From Rhynchonema sp. JSB1_4 (taxonomy: Eukaryota > Nematoda > Chromadorea > Monhysterida > Xyalidae), in assembly GCA_030248065.1 (NCBI GenBank), contig JASAMV010002925.1, positions 1 to 64,000 on the forward strand: a stretch of DNA of 64,000 nt, read 5' to 3'. Positions 13,901 to 25,986 of the stretch are shown here, piece after piece. A model generated the notes under the pieces. The model saw only the letters and a list, made by a program, of their open reading frames with translations, searched no databases and was not told the DNA's origin. The stretch's first letter is position 1. Every line of letters begins with the position of its first letter. Made by a program: the position numbers and the translations under genes.

Positions 13901-15436
13901 CCCAACACTCGATTTCACCCCTCAACGTCTGCTCGACGCTGTGTACATTCCGTACTGGCAGCTTTATGGGGAACTGTTTCTAGATGTCAAAGAAGGTCAG
14001 AAGCTTCAATGTCACTCCTTTTCATGTTTTGCACAATTCTTTTCCACAAAGTTTCATATCCCAATCCACAACAGGCAAGACGCCAAGTGGTGACGAGTGC
14101 ACAGCGAATGAAACATTATACTGGTCGGGCATGACCGATCAACCGTTATGTCCGGACAAAACTTGGCTGGTGCCGGCACTGTCCGCTGCGTACATGTTGT
14201 TCGCTGTCATATTGCTGCTGAACCTGCTCATCGCAATGTTCAGGTATTTTGTGCTCTTTTGATGGCAATTGTGCTGATGGATTGTGCAGGTCAATAATTC
14301 ATGTGAGCGGTAGTCCATGGTGATCAGATCAGAACAGTTTCGGTCATTTGACTGCTAAAAATATTTCGAAATTTGATGTCCCAGATGGCTAGAAGCAGCT
14401 TTTACGCTGGTCAAGTGAGTGACATCAATGCTGATGAGCGTATGGTTTCCTCAGAAAAATGTTTTCGACCAAGGACCGATAATGTTATCAACTTACCACT
14501 GTTCAGCTACACATTCCAACAAGTGCAAGACCGCGCCGAACGGGTGTGGCGTTTCTATCGTTACTACATGGTGCACGCCTACTACGGCACACCCGCGCTG
14601 CCACCGCCGTTCGTCATTTTGGCACTGATTTGGAGATTCCTCAGAATGATTTGTTGTCGAGGTCGGCATAACGAGGATAATAGTGGATTCCGTGAGTCGA
14701 CTTTTTTTGGATCTACATGGTCATCTGGTACATTTACACTGATGATGACCTGGTGCACCGCTCGTCAGTGACAGACGACGTGCGTTGACGACAAGAGACA
14801 GCCTGTTGAGTTATCACGAAACAACGGCAGTGGTATGTTATCCGGTTCGACTTGTTTTCACAGACGGGCGGTGCACCAGGTCATCATCAGTGCAAATGCA
14901 CCAGAATGTCATGTGACCCGCACCAGCTGGGTTCATGCTCGCAATTTATCGGCGAATAATATTCTTTTTGCAGAGGTGGGCTTGACGGTCGACCAGAACC
15001 TTCGACTGAGCACCTTTGTCAATCAGGCAAAAGATCGATATTTGTCCGAAGAGAAGTTGTTTGCGAGCAAAACCATGCACAGCCACGTTGAGGACATGTC
15101 GCTAAGGTTGCTTTTTGACTTTGAAGTGAAATGAATAAAATGAAACACTGACTTGTTTTTGCAGAATGGGCCAAGTTCTGTCATATTTGGATGATCTTCG
15201 AGACCAGTCCACTTCGACCACTGGGTCCAGCACTGCGGCCGATACACAAAGGTATACTCAGCTTCAAGTGAACAATTTAGAAAATTCACGAAGCTTCGAA
15301 TTCAATGTCTTCAAATATTCTGTCCTTGTATTTCTGCAGCAACGCACTCGACAAATTCGAAAGTCTTATCAAATCGATGAACAACGAACAACGTGATCTG
15401 CTTTACGGTCTCGCCAAATCACTGAGAAAACACTGA
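7997..15436 (+). CDS. TRPM: TRPM-family cation channel, 30 exons, no kinase domain
   Basis: A melastatin-type TRP cation channel of the plasma membrane or an organelle. Exons: 7997-8197, 8265-8362, 8441-8633, 8693-8873, 8941-9104, 9189-9338, 9414-9474, 9654-9822, 10271-10415, 10479-10548, 10621-10727, 10798-10995, 11185-11298, 11491-11622, 11704-11815, 11887-12072, 12134-12447, 12510-12593, 12664-12805, 12899-13017, 13106-13264, 13346-13474, 13549-13671, 13741-13809, 13890-13995, 14075-14243, 14507-14691, 14974-15106, 15165-15251, 15340-15436. They give 1398 residues. The TRPM homology region has the CCGR motif across exons 2-3, SVTGGARKFYM, WIITGGTATGVMQFVGEA and HTHFLLADDGTFGKYGGE. The membrane part has FYNAPITKFYVF before S1 and six hydrophobic segments in exons 20-26. 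The pore helix is YWQLYGELFLDV and S6 ends LLLNLLIAMF. A TRPM coiled-coil remnant (VEDMSLR) follows. The short tail ends LAKSLRKH, so there is no alpha-kinase or Nudix domain. A small exon could be missed between 9822 and 10271. Translation could start at 7958. A polyadenylation signal lies at 15498-15503. Confidence 0.95.
14716..14915. mobile_element. Intronic fold-back MITE (GGTGCACCAGGTCATCATC arms)
   Basis: In the intron between TRPM exons 27 and 28, the arm at 14735-14767 (CTGATGATGACCTGGTGCAC) is the reverse complement of the arm at 14866-14893. About 100 bp separate them, so the whole could form a hairpin. Related copies occur in introns of ELAPOR and the calmodulin-like gene. No coding capacity. 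Confidence 0.65.
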
Positions 15437-15594
15437 ACATGTGATTACAATCAATTTACTGAACGCGGCATATTTACCCTGACGAATATTAACGGTTAAT
15501 AAATAATGCTCGTCTAATTTATTCCGGGTGTTAATACTGCTTCTGTTTGTATATTATAAAGGTTGTGACACGATCTGGCTGAATTCCACCGAGT

Positions 15595-16054
15595 TTATTT
15601 ATTATTGCATCGAATGTAGCGCAGCACACACGTCCGACCGTCATAGTCCCGCACGTATCCGTGTTTGCAGACACCTGAAAACTCGCATGCTGCGATCCTT
15701 GTAAAACTAGGCCTAGACGTATCATGAGCTTATGCCTGATTGTCCGGCACAGTCTCGACTCACATTTGCCAGGCAAACGACAGCTGGGACATTGTGGTTG
15801 TGGATCATCACAGGTCGGTTCGGGATCGCACACTTCACCGACACAATCGTCGAACACTTGATTCGCACCGCAGTACTCCGTCGCGTCTGCGGTCATGCAA
15901 ACACAAGATTATATTGGTTTTCTTTCGTTTTCGCAACGAACAGTAAATTTACCGCGTGCTCTTGTCATGGCAAACTATACATGGTTCAGAACTTACATTT
16001 ATTGGCGGAGGCCAGAATCGGCAATAGCAGTGATAGGACCAATAGCAGCTGCAT
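15595..16054 (-). CDS. Secreted single TIL-domain protein (protease-inhibitor-like)
   Basis: Minus-strand exons are 16054-15997, 15886-15764 and 15674-15595, giving 86 residues. A signal peptide is clear (MQLLLVLSLLLPILASANK). The mature part is a trypsin inhibitor-like cysteine-rich (TIL) domain: EYCGANQVFDDCVGEVCDP, several Cys-Pro-Cys pairs, and the closing strand CVCKHGYVRDYDGRTCVL followed by C. Secreted TIL proteins commonly inhibit serine proteases; whether this one does is inference. The stop codon overlaps an AATAAA run, so the 3' untranslated region is very short. It converges on TRPM, the two stops being about 160 bp apart. Confidence 0.87.
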
Positions 16055-16881
16055 GGTGAAAAGCAAGCAAGATCAATCAAGTTTGGAATGTCCGATGGGA
16101 TCTTTATTTTTACGTTTGGGTTACGTTGAGTCGCAATGTTGTTCTGCTTTGGCGGATTTGCTTCGGAAGAACAGGCCATGCTTCAAAAACTACGGATACA
16201 CAGATCCAACGGCTTAAAGTCTGAAAAACAAAGATCGCATTCAATGTTGTACTTCTATTGTTCTTTCGCTTTCTCTGTTGTGTACAGAGCCACTTTTTAC
16301 GCTAGGTCCGGCTTTTATTTTAATCGACCAAAGAAGACCAAACGGCGGCCATTACAGAAAGAGAATTGGGAAAGCAGGAGAAGAGAATCACATCATTCGA
16401 AAAAGACAGTATAAAAAATTGTACAAAAATGATCTCAAGTGAAACCCGATAGAAATTTTGTGGATTCAAGAAAACACACAATTCAAATCAAAAAAGAGAA
16501 CATCGAAATCTGTACAAAGCAATCCAGCAATGAGATCATCTGCACCCAGATGGTATTATTTACGAAAATAGAATTTCTTTGCGAGTGACCAGGCCATGAT
16601 TCGTAACAAAACTGGCACACATAATAAAACTGGGAATATTAGATCGTACAATTTTCAAACGTGCCCTCGTTATAGTAAAACCCACTGCATGCGATGAATA
16701 TTTTTAAACGATATTCTGGTCCCCCGTCTAAACCTGTTAAGTTTTTTCGCGCTTGTGGTGAATGGTGACCAAAATGTCTCGGTCCCAAGAATGTCACTCG
16801 CTATGAAAAGTGTGGACAGATACAATGTATCACAATCAAGAATTAATAACAAGAATAACAAAGCCACCGCGCAAGTACTAC
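16055..16881. other. Region between TIL gene and ELAPOR 3' end
   Basis: Upstream region of the TIL gene and 3' flank of the ELAPOR-type gene, both on the minus strand. It is AT-rich; I see no further exon or repeat. Confidence 0.5.
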
Positions 16882-19800
16882 TCAAGTGTCCTCCGCATCG
16901 CCGAACGCAGTAGTCAGGTCCTGTTTTTCATATCCGAATGCCGGATTAGCCGCTTTCGACCCCTTGTCCGTTCGTCGTTTGTTGCCGCGCATGAACAACA
17001 CCTTGCCGCCCGAGGTGTCGTCGGGGTCGGAGTCTTCCTCGTCTGTACAGTATTTTGTTGGTGTTGCGTTTTTGGAGAAACTATTTCTTTTAAATTACTT
17101 TAAATATGCAATACATATATCGACGAGGCACGCATCAAAATTGGTGATCGGTCCTGATCAGAATTGGTTACGAGTGACTCATTTGCGTGTAGGATTAGAA
17201 GTTTACTGATGCAAATGCGAATTTCGATCAACGTAAAAGTTGTTCGCAGATGTAAGATGATTAAAACTGGTTGAAATTTGTGGCATCAATGATCCTAAGT
17301 TAAAAAGCTCACCAAGTTGACCAAAGCAGTTCATTTTTAAAGGGGGCGCGACATTATTATTTTTCACGATACACCGCCTGATTTTATGTCAGAAATTGCA
17401 AGACTGCATCCGAAGGAACATGTCTTACAAAGACAACAACATTGACCCGCGCTGTTTTCCGCATGAAAATCACCCCCGAACGTCGAATGTCAGGAACAAA
17501 AGTCAGTTTGCTGTAGTCGCTCGGCCGCTTGAAGATTAGGCATCGAGCTCAAAAAATTATGATATGGACTCGGCGCTTATGTAATATTTGCGAAACATTT
17601 CAGCTGCCACAGAAATTGCAACGTCGACAGGTGCTTGGAGCTGACTGCCGGAAAAATGTTTCGCAGATATTACATAAGCACCGAGTCCATATCATAATTT
17701 TTTGAGCTCGATGCCTGATTTTCAAGCAGCCGAGCGACTACAGCAAACTGACTTTTGTTCCTGACATTCGATGTTCGGGGGTGATTTTCATGCTGAAAAC
17801 AGCGCGGGTCAATGTTGTTGTCTTTGTCAGACATGTTACTTCGGATGTCGTCTTTCAATTTCTGACATAAAATCAGGCGGTGCATCGTGAAAAATAATGA
17901 TGTCGCGGCCCCTTTAACAATTTTACAATCGGGCATTATAAAGCACACCCAAACCGACCTTCGTTCAAAGCACATGATTCAGCAGCGGGCAGTTCGCCGT
18001 CGGCACCGCCCTTGCCACTTGACTCTATCAATTTCATGTATTTATATTCGAGTCTGAAACATTAGCTAGATTATGTGATGGACTGATTTATCAAGGCATT
18101 ATCGTCAGATCAAGATTGTGACTTGTGGAAAATGCAAACTGGTCGTCAGCTGAAAGCAGCCCTGAATGAGCGCGACAATCACACGGCGTTGGGGCTGAGT
18201 TGACGACGGGAGTTGACAACATTCATATAAACCCGATCTAACTTTCGATTGCGTCTGCACGTGACAAACAGGGTGACAGCCAAGAGCACAGCAAGCGCTG
18301 CTGATATCCCGATGAACAGCTGAGTCCTCACGCCAATGATTAGACATTTCTGAGTGCGCACTTTGTGTTTGCGATCCGTGCCAGAGAGTACGCAATGTCT
18401 GCATGACAAGATTTTCTTTAAAATTCTGATTTTAAACGAAAAAGTTGAAGAACAAAATTCAACAAGGAAAACATCTCGAGTGATAATCTGAACGTCGAAC
18501 TTTGCGGGAATGTAGTGAATGTGCTGTTTTCCATCAATGCATTCTCCATTTATCACTTTGTAGTCATTATCAGTGCACAGCTGGCACGCAGCACGGGAAC
18601 GCACAATCATTTGGTACACACAACCGTCACACGTGCCTGCAAGCGACACCGTTGGAAACAGATACTTTGCAAAGAAACCCAAAAAACAGGAGCAGCATCT
18701 CCTCACCGTCGGGACATTGAGCAGGTAACTCAACAGCGGTGGTATTACCCAAACTCGGGTCACATCTCGCTGTTATGATCGCTGTCTGTCCCTTTTTGCA
18801 CGATTCGGTCGGTTCGGTGCCGGCCTCGTAGAAAAAGTTGACGTCAGAATGCTGCCGATCGGACTTATCGGCTGATCGGGCGACTGCAGCGGGTGATTGA
18901 AGTGAACAATTTTTTAAATCAAATCAATTCATAATTTTGAGAAAAAACTTGCAAATGTTTCCGTACCACGCTCCTGCTTCGGTACTGTCACTCCGTTATG
19001 CGACGATTTTGTTGTGATCGCTATCAACTTCGAACCGAGCCTATGCAGTATTTTGAAATTGAGCTCAAACCAGAAGGCGCGGAAAGGTCAAGAAAATTGA
19101 GCGGATTTGCTAAACTTCTTCATAATTTCTGCTTCAGTCGTTCTCAAGGAAGCATGTCACAACAAGCTTCGAACGTGCAGGCAAACACGTGATTGAAACA
19201 AAACTCAAATCAAGGATGATTTGTCAAGATTATTCAGTTCCGAATAACTTACGGCATCGGCGACACATAGATGAGCGAGGTTGTGCTGTTGTCGTCCTGT
19301 GTTGGCAGGACGGTGACGCGACACATCCATGCCTCGACCGAGTCTGGCTCATGTGGACCGGATTCAGAACCGGACCCAGACAAACCGTTCTGGGTTAGAA
19401 AGTCATCGTAGGTGCTCGGGCACTGGGCAAGCTTTGTACCGAATATGGTAGCGTTGAAATAATGGTAGTAGACGCCGCCCTGCTGGCCGTAGACCTTGAC
19501 ACCGGCAACTTGGAAAATTCTAGAAATCATGGATTATTGGTTTGTCTCGTCTTAGACTGGGAACTGGATGGTGTACTCATACTTGTTGCCGAGTTTCGAC
19601 ATGTCGTATTTGCGTTTCTCGCCATCCACGTCCAACACGAACTTGCCATCAGTGTGACATGGCTTGCCTATAGTTTGAAACATCAAACAGATTCGTACGA
19701 AAATTTGAACAAAGTGTGATAATCCAGACCTTTCTTCGAGTGCAGATGTGGTCCACAAGGTATGCACGACTCGCGACCGAATCGGCTCGAAGTTGTATTC

Positions 19801-22800
19801 AGCTCAGTATCATCAGGGCAATCTATACATTTGTGCGTGCTCTCGTCAATGTACTGGCCTTCAGAGCAAGGCATACAGCTGCAAACATGTATACGTTTGT
19901 GCTGTATTGTGCTGGACATATTTGTTGGTATTTTCAGATTCGTTATCGGATCGGACCGGAACTGGATCGGACCGGAACGGATCAGTTCTTGTCATAAGGA
20001 GTTGTCGAGGTTTATTGATGACACTGAATTCAATCAATATCTCTAGAACCTGGGATTCCATATCCGTCTTACACTAAATGTTTCACCCACCTAGTAGTCA
20101 CCCTCGAATTGCCCTGTATGGGACATGTTCTGCATCTGGGTGCACCACCGTCTATCGAATTGGTCACATTGATCACAAAGATGGATGCCTCATCCTGCAT
20201 GTAGCCATCATTGGTGACGTCATCGGTGTCCGAACGACGGAACGCCCAAATGTAGGTGCTGGCGTGCTTGGAAGTGACTGCGTGACTGCAATAGCAAGGA
20301 CATTTACTGACAGTCGACAGGCACTTAAAGAAAGGTACCAAATACTGCAAATACTAAAAAATTGACACTGTTGCCAAATTCGGATCGTCGAAAGTAAATG
20401 TGAAACGAACGTGTATGTCCTTTTCGGCACCGTCCCATTGAATGTTTCAATGTACTGCGGACGACCCCAATGCTTTCTCCACTGCAAGACAAGAACGAGT
20501 ATTGTTGGAAGAGCTGGATTAGTTTTAGGGCATGGTTTGACGTTCTGAGCATCAGTTTCTTTGCAGATGAGAATTATTAAAAGATGAATGACAGGGAAAA
20601 ACCATCAGATATGCAATATTGAGTCCTGGATGCGCTGCACAAACATCGGAAAAAAGGATCCCAATCCATCAACTAACCTCAGCGAATATGAATTGACAAT
20701 CAGTGTTGGCACAGGTGGTCTCAAACAGGAAGGTCACCTGCCCGATGGGATTGGACGCCGACGGTGCCTGACTCATCAAGGGATCGCTGAATCCGGCCAC
20801 ATCAAGTGACAATATCAACATCAATCCTCGTCGACGTGGTCGTGCCGTGTGAATGCGGTCGTTGGCAGGCAGCCAAATGCTGATGTCCTTGTCTTCGCAC
20901 GCCTCATCTGAAATTTCAAGGCAAAAATGTAATTAAAGGGCCGACACAACAAAGGCAAACACGAAAAAACACAAACCCAACAAAAAAAAAAAAAAAAAAA
21001 AAACAAAAAAAAAAACCAACAAAAAAAAAAAAAAAAAAAATGTAATTAACGAACGAAATTTTTGATTTTTTTTAAAACCAAAATTGCGAAAAAAGATCCG
21101 TACCGTCCTCAGCCATTTCGCAGAGTGCGTGCATGTGCGGCAACAGTTGTGGCCACCAATCGTAGTAGTGCCCGAGCTCAGGGATTGTTCCCGGTGGACA
21201 GGTTGGACATTCTGAGTGACGCATTTGGGGTTTTTGATGGTCATGTGTTGTAGGTGCAAACCGTGACACGGTATCAAACTTTGTGATCTGTCCGGTTCAC
21301 CAATTTCGACCAGCGTTACCGACAGAAAACAAACGGCTTTGTCCAAAGTCATATAAGTAGAGTCAATACGAGACAGAACTAATCACCGTGTTTCATCCAA
21401 ACGAGCGTCAGTACCTGTTCCAGCAGCGTACGTATTTTTAGCGGTGCAAAACTCGCACTTTCCACCGGCGTTCTTGCGCATTCCGGACGGACATTTTGGA
21501 CAGGACTGTTTGGTGTTGGCTGGCAGCTGGACAGCACCGGTCTTGTCCGCACGACACACGTGAGGCTTGACCCAGTCGTAACTGAAAGGCGATCATGCGG
21601 TCATCTGGTGCATTCGTGCTAATGATGCCATGATGCACCGCTCGTCTGTAGAAACGGGTTGACACGATCAACCAAAAATGCGCTGCACAATTCATCAGTT
21701 ACTGGTGTATACATGACTTCATTACTTTTCCAACAATGCCGAAAATGTGGCACCTGACAGTCATCTGCTGCTGCGCGTCGCAAGGGGAATTCTGCCTGAA
21801 ATAATCGCGCTCGGTGCAAGCCGGACGTTCGAGGCATTGCCAGTCGCCGTAACCTAAAAACACCGGACACATTTTTCGCCGTCGGTTGGTCCAGGTGTCA
21901 ACAAGAGGTTACGAACCTGAGTAGTACCCCTCCTTGCACTGTTTGCACTGACTGGCCCCATGCTCGTCACTGTAATAGTTCGGTTGACACAATGTACATT
22001 CTTTACTCTCCGAGCTGCTGTATGTGCCTGGTGGACACTTGGTGCAGTGCTCGGCTGCGGCGACGCCTGTGAATTTGAAAAACATGTTACAGTCCATCCT
22101 GCTTATACTGACATGATCGGGAGGGATCGTGGATTTTCGTTACTATCAAGAATTACAGACTTAACAGTCCGAGTCTCAAAGCACATCAACAGCTCTTTGG
22201 ACAGCAAACTTCAGATCGCTATGCAAGGGGCTTCAGTATACGGGGGTCACTATAAAGAATGTAGACTGTAATCAGCACCAATCAAGCAATAAAAAGGCAC
22301 AGTCCTCCGCACCGTAAATATCGATCACGGTGATCTTGATCGGTTGCGTGTCCCGTCTGACATCTGAGTTGGTTCGTCCGTTGACAATGAAGTTGATCAC
22401 AGTTTGCCCCTTGTCCAGCGGTTTCGCCCCGATCACCCACTCGCCCCGTTTGCTCTTTTTTGAGTCTTGTGCGTGCGAACGGTCGTCGGTACGAAGCGGG
22501 TCCCTGTGACTGATTTTGTGCTCATTTGCAGTGTCACATGGCCGTCTGATGCAAAGGCACTGATGATGACCTGGTGCACCACTTGCTTCCTGTGAGTCAC
22601 CCCAAGAGCCAATTGCGAAAGCATGACCATTTGAGCCATGTAGGACTCGTTTTCAGTTGCCTGTCGTCAGACGGGTGGTGCGCACCATGTCATCCTCAGT
22701 GCAGGTGCACCACTAGGTCTCAATGTATAACCTTAAAAACGCATGTGAGTTGGATCCAAAAAACCAATTGCAATCTGTGTGAAGCATCACCCCACGCATA

Positions 22801-23978
22801 CCTGACACGATGACACTGTTCATTTTGCACTTGTACAGTGAAATACAGATCGTTGTTGCGTGTCTTGGGCAGCAGATACTCGTATTCGACGTAACCCTTG
22901 CGTCGCAACTCCACACTGATCGACAGAATCGAAGTACAGTTGGTGCTCGTGTAGACGATCTGGTCGTGTTGCGCTTGCCAACCACGACTGAAACATCACC
23001 GGCGTTTGTTAGCTGCCTGGGAACACTCTCAAGACATGTATCTCCGATCCTAATGTATCTATAAGTTTGACGCCAGCTCAGTTTCACATTGCGTCGAAAA
23101 CCGAACAACTATCACCTTGCGTCTGCCATTCTTATCATGCCCATTCAGACAATGGCAAATCCCGAACCCGGTCAACCTCAAATACTCTAACCGTTCGGGA
23201 CACGTATGCACCAGTCCACCGGCATCACCAACACCAGCCACAGCCTCGGGGTGAAACGGGAAAAAGTTGGCAACAGTGAACGCTTTGGGCAGCTTGCCGT
23301 CAAAATCGTCATAGCGCACGCCGCCTCCCAAACTGTACGTGCCGGACGGGCATTTCTCACATTTCTGACTGTCCATCGACAGATAGAAACCGCCCTTGCA
23401 CGAAAATGCTGCAATGTGCAATACAAAAGTGATCAAAATAACAAAAGTGATTGAAATATTGAACGCTGTCGCTGGACTGAAGCTGTCGTTTGACGGTTCA
23501 AGCAAGACAATTAATACTAAAAGGTATAAATGTCGTTTCCTGAGCAATCAAAATACAGTTGACCCTCTTCATAATGACCCTCCTGTGATGAAATGTTCCA
23601 CAAACAGTTAGGTTCCACACACCTATAACTTCTGGAAAAAGTGAAAATTATACACATGATGGAAAATGCCGAGTTCAAATCGTGGTGGCACTATGAACAG
23701 GGTGGATGGTGATGCATTTGAGAGCGTGACTCACAACAATTGACAGCCTTCTCCGGGAATGGCACCTGTCCACCCTGACAGTCCCTGTTGTCCATCGGCA
23801 CGGCCACTTTCCACCGTTGGTCCTGTGCGTCACATTGGGTGTATCGATATGTGAAATCAGACTGATCGCATTGACGTTGGTCGTCATCACCAGACACCGA
23901 TGCACTTTGATGAACAATGATGTAGAATGCCGCGACGACTGGGAAGCATCGCCACCGGTTTGTGGTGCACATTTTCAA
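16882..23978 (-). CDS. ELAPOR: ELAPOR1/2-type (KIAA1324, EIG121) transmembrane protein
   Basis: A type I membrane protein of the endosome-lysosome/Golgi system, linked in mammals to autophagy and apoptosis. Minus-strand exons: 23978-23735, 23408-23177, 22987-22802, 22503-22313, 22066-21917, 21853-21754, 21581-21415, 21211-21104, 20907-20678, 20481-20411, 20285-20091, 19878-19730, 19667-19583, 19519-19253, 19040-18967, 18883-18707, 18636-18494, 18415-18243, 18053-17959, 17042-16882. They give 1065 residues; human is about 1013. A signal peptide leads into FTYRYTQCDAQDQRWKVAVP. Ephrin-receptor-like GCC2/GCC3 repeats follow (CTKCPPGTYSSSESKECTLC, CPTCPPGTIPELGHYYDWWP). Next comes the MRH-like lectin part (CDGCVYQMIVRSRAACQLC), then a membrane helix at about 956-976. 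The cytoplasmic tail has KLEYKYMKLIESS and ELPAAESCALNE, matching the vertebrate tail. The boundary of exons 17/18 is uncertain because the frame is also open through that intron. Confidence 0.95.
17337..17917. mobile_element. 581-bp fold-back element bounded by TTAA (AGGGG ends)
   Basis: Lies in the last ELAPOR intron. It starts TTAA-AGGGGGCGCGACATT and ends AATGATGTCGCGGCCCCT-TTAA. The two halves are reverse complements over about 250 bp each with a ~60-bp centre. An apparent 101-residue minus-strand ORF at 17670-17975 spans one arm and is not a gene. TTAA at both ends suggests a piggyBac-like target duplication, but the class is unassigned. The ends match those of the elements at 46 and 60.8 kb (TTAAAGGGG). 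Confidence 0.8.
21593..21665. repeat. Partial copy of the GGTGCACCAGG intronic element
   Basis: In an ELAPOR intron: GGTCATCTGGTGCATTCGTG followed by GATGCACCGCTCGTCTGTAG. Degenerate relative to the copy at 14716. Confidence 0.4.
22540..22720. mobile_element. Second full copy of the intronic fold-back MITE
   Basis: In the ELAPOR intron between exons 3 and 4. Arm ACTGATGATGACCTGGTGCA at 22559-22578 faces an inverted, diverged arm GGTGCGCACCATGTCATCC near 22676-22694. Same arrangement and size as 14716-14915. Confidence 0.6.
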
Positions 23979-25986
23979 TATCTTGTTATTGGAATGTTAT
24001 TTTCGCTGAACGAATAACGTAAGTACGAAGATGGAAATATTGTGTGCATCGAGCAGACCACACACAAGCTGGCACGTGTGCATGTTCAACCTATAAGATA
24101 GATACACAAAAAGGATTAGCCATAAGCACTTGCTTTGCACATAAAATTTTCTATTTATCCCAGAAGATTCGATCGTATACACTCTGCCTGGTAGAACAGT
24201 AAAAAGTAATGTGAAATCTGCGTAGAGATTACATATACAGTTTTAGCACTGGAGGCATGGTCCTGCGGTCGGAATGTCCAACTGACGGACATGGAAATTT
24301 TTTTTCAAACTGAACGATCCGTTGGAAACAAAAAATACTAGGTTATTTCCCATTTTTGATAGTCGTGCACAGCGTCGATTGAAGACCACACAGGAAAGTA
24401 CATATTCATGAAGCAACGGCTTTTCTAAAATTTGAACCAGGCAAGGTGCATGCAAAATGAGCTCTGAAACATTGAGCTTCCTTGGCTTCACGTGTGCCTG
24501 CGCATGCTGGCACGCTTGGCCTGGTTGGTTCATTGATTTTCCTCAGGGCTGTTGGTTCAGTGGCTCATGTAGTAATCTACAGACACATGTATGTACAGCT
24601 GTGAGGCACATACATAGAGGCACACATGTACACACCCACTTCGTGTCGTGTGTGTTTCTAAAATGGTCATTACTGGTGCGAGCAAGCAACATTTGATAAA
24701 CATTTGCAAGTTATCGCAGAAGGTGACCTATGAGGCTATGACGGATGTTTGCTGGTCATTGTTCTAACCTGTTCTGCAACTGGGAGGACTTCCCCACTGG
24801 AATCAAATGGAAGGGTTCATTTGAATTTGAAACAAAAGCACCACATCATGCTTTGGTCAAGAGCGTACAGCTGATGACTTCTAGTCTTGACTGAGCCAAC
24901 GTGTGGAAAGACAATAAAAAGTGGCATTGTCAAAAACATATTTTCCGAACCTACACTAATGGCAAGGCGACCACAAAAGGCAGGAATGATGACATCTGAG
25001 CCACTTGCAAGCATTTCGGTTGGATAATGGACTGCACTTCTGCTTCGTTTTTATCACACATGATTTTCGCTGGCTTCCCGTAACAGGTTCATGTTCGTTT
25101 TACCACCAACCAATGCATTTACATTGCGAATCACCTGCAAACATGCAATTTGAATTTGGAATGAACCACGTAGTAGCAACTTTTTTCAGATGGCCTTTGC
25201 ATGTGCACTGATTTAATCTTTTCTTTGTGTGAGCACATCACCAAGGAAAAGGCGTGTGCTGCTGTTTCAAACTGATATGCACAGGGAGGAAATACAAATT
25301 GCGTTTTGTGCAACAAATTATTATTGACTCGGTGTTTGGTGTGCTTTTGTTGGTCCAAAGCGTAATTTACAAAGCTAGTGGGTGTAATTTTAGTGGTGAC
25401 GCACATGTTTGGCAGACACACAATGCTGGTGCGTGTGGGCTTGCAACACGCACAACAATAACATTTTAACACTTTTTCTTTTCAAAGCTTGCAAGAAAGT
25501 TTTTATCTGATCATCAAGTATTGCTTCTCACTGAGTCATCAGACCGTTTTTATGATATTTTCAGCTTCAAGTCAAACTGGAAAGCTACAATGGTCATGTC
25601 GTTATGGACCCGCAATCTGTCACCATCACGAAAACAACAACTTTATCGCTGTAAGTTCTGTCATTTTTCGTTCGGTACCGCAGTTGTCATACAAGTCCAA
25701 GCATGGTGATGACGATTTTTTTCATGAACCTGAGTTCGTGGGTACGAGTATGCATGGGTCATGGTGTGAATGAGCGAAGGTGTACTGTGCGAGTCGTGAT
25801 CCGTAACAGTGCGCTACCAGAAAGCCAATGATTCAGTAAACAAGAATGCGCCACGTATCCAAAAATTGTACAAAAACCCCGCAATTGCGTGAGTGATATG
25901 AGAAACCCATGCTCGCCCACAAGTGTCACTTTAAGCGATCGATTCACAAACTTCGTCAGAAACAGTCGTCAACGACTAAATCAGGC
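23979..25986. promoter_or_regulatory. Head-to-head intergenic region, ELAPOR and TIL gene
   Basis: About 2 kb between the start of ELAPOR (-) and of the large TIL gene (+). No credible exon, repeat or RNA gene is seen; promoters of both genes are presumed here from layout. Confidence 0.35.

Noticed and set aside
17670..17975. 101-codon minus-strand ORF inside the ELAPOR gene
   Set aside because: It lies in one arm of the fold-back element; the real tail exons of ELAPOR are 18053-17959 and 17042-16882.
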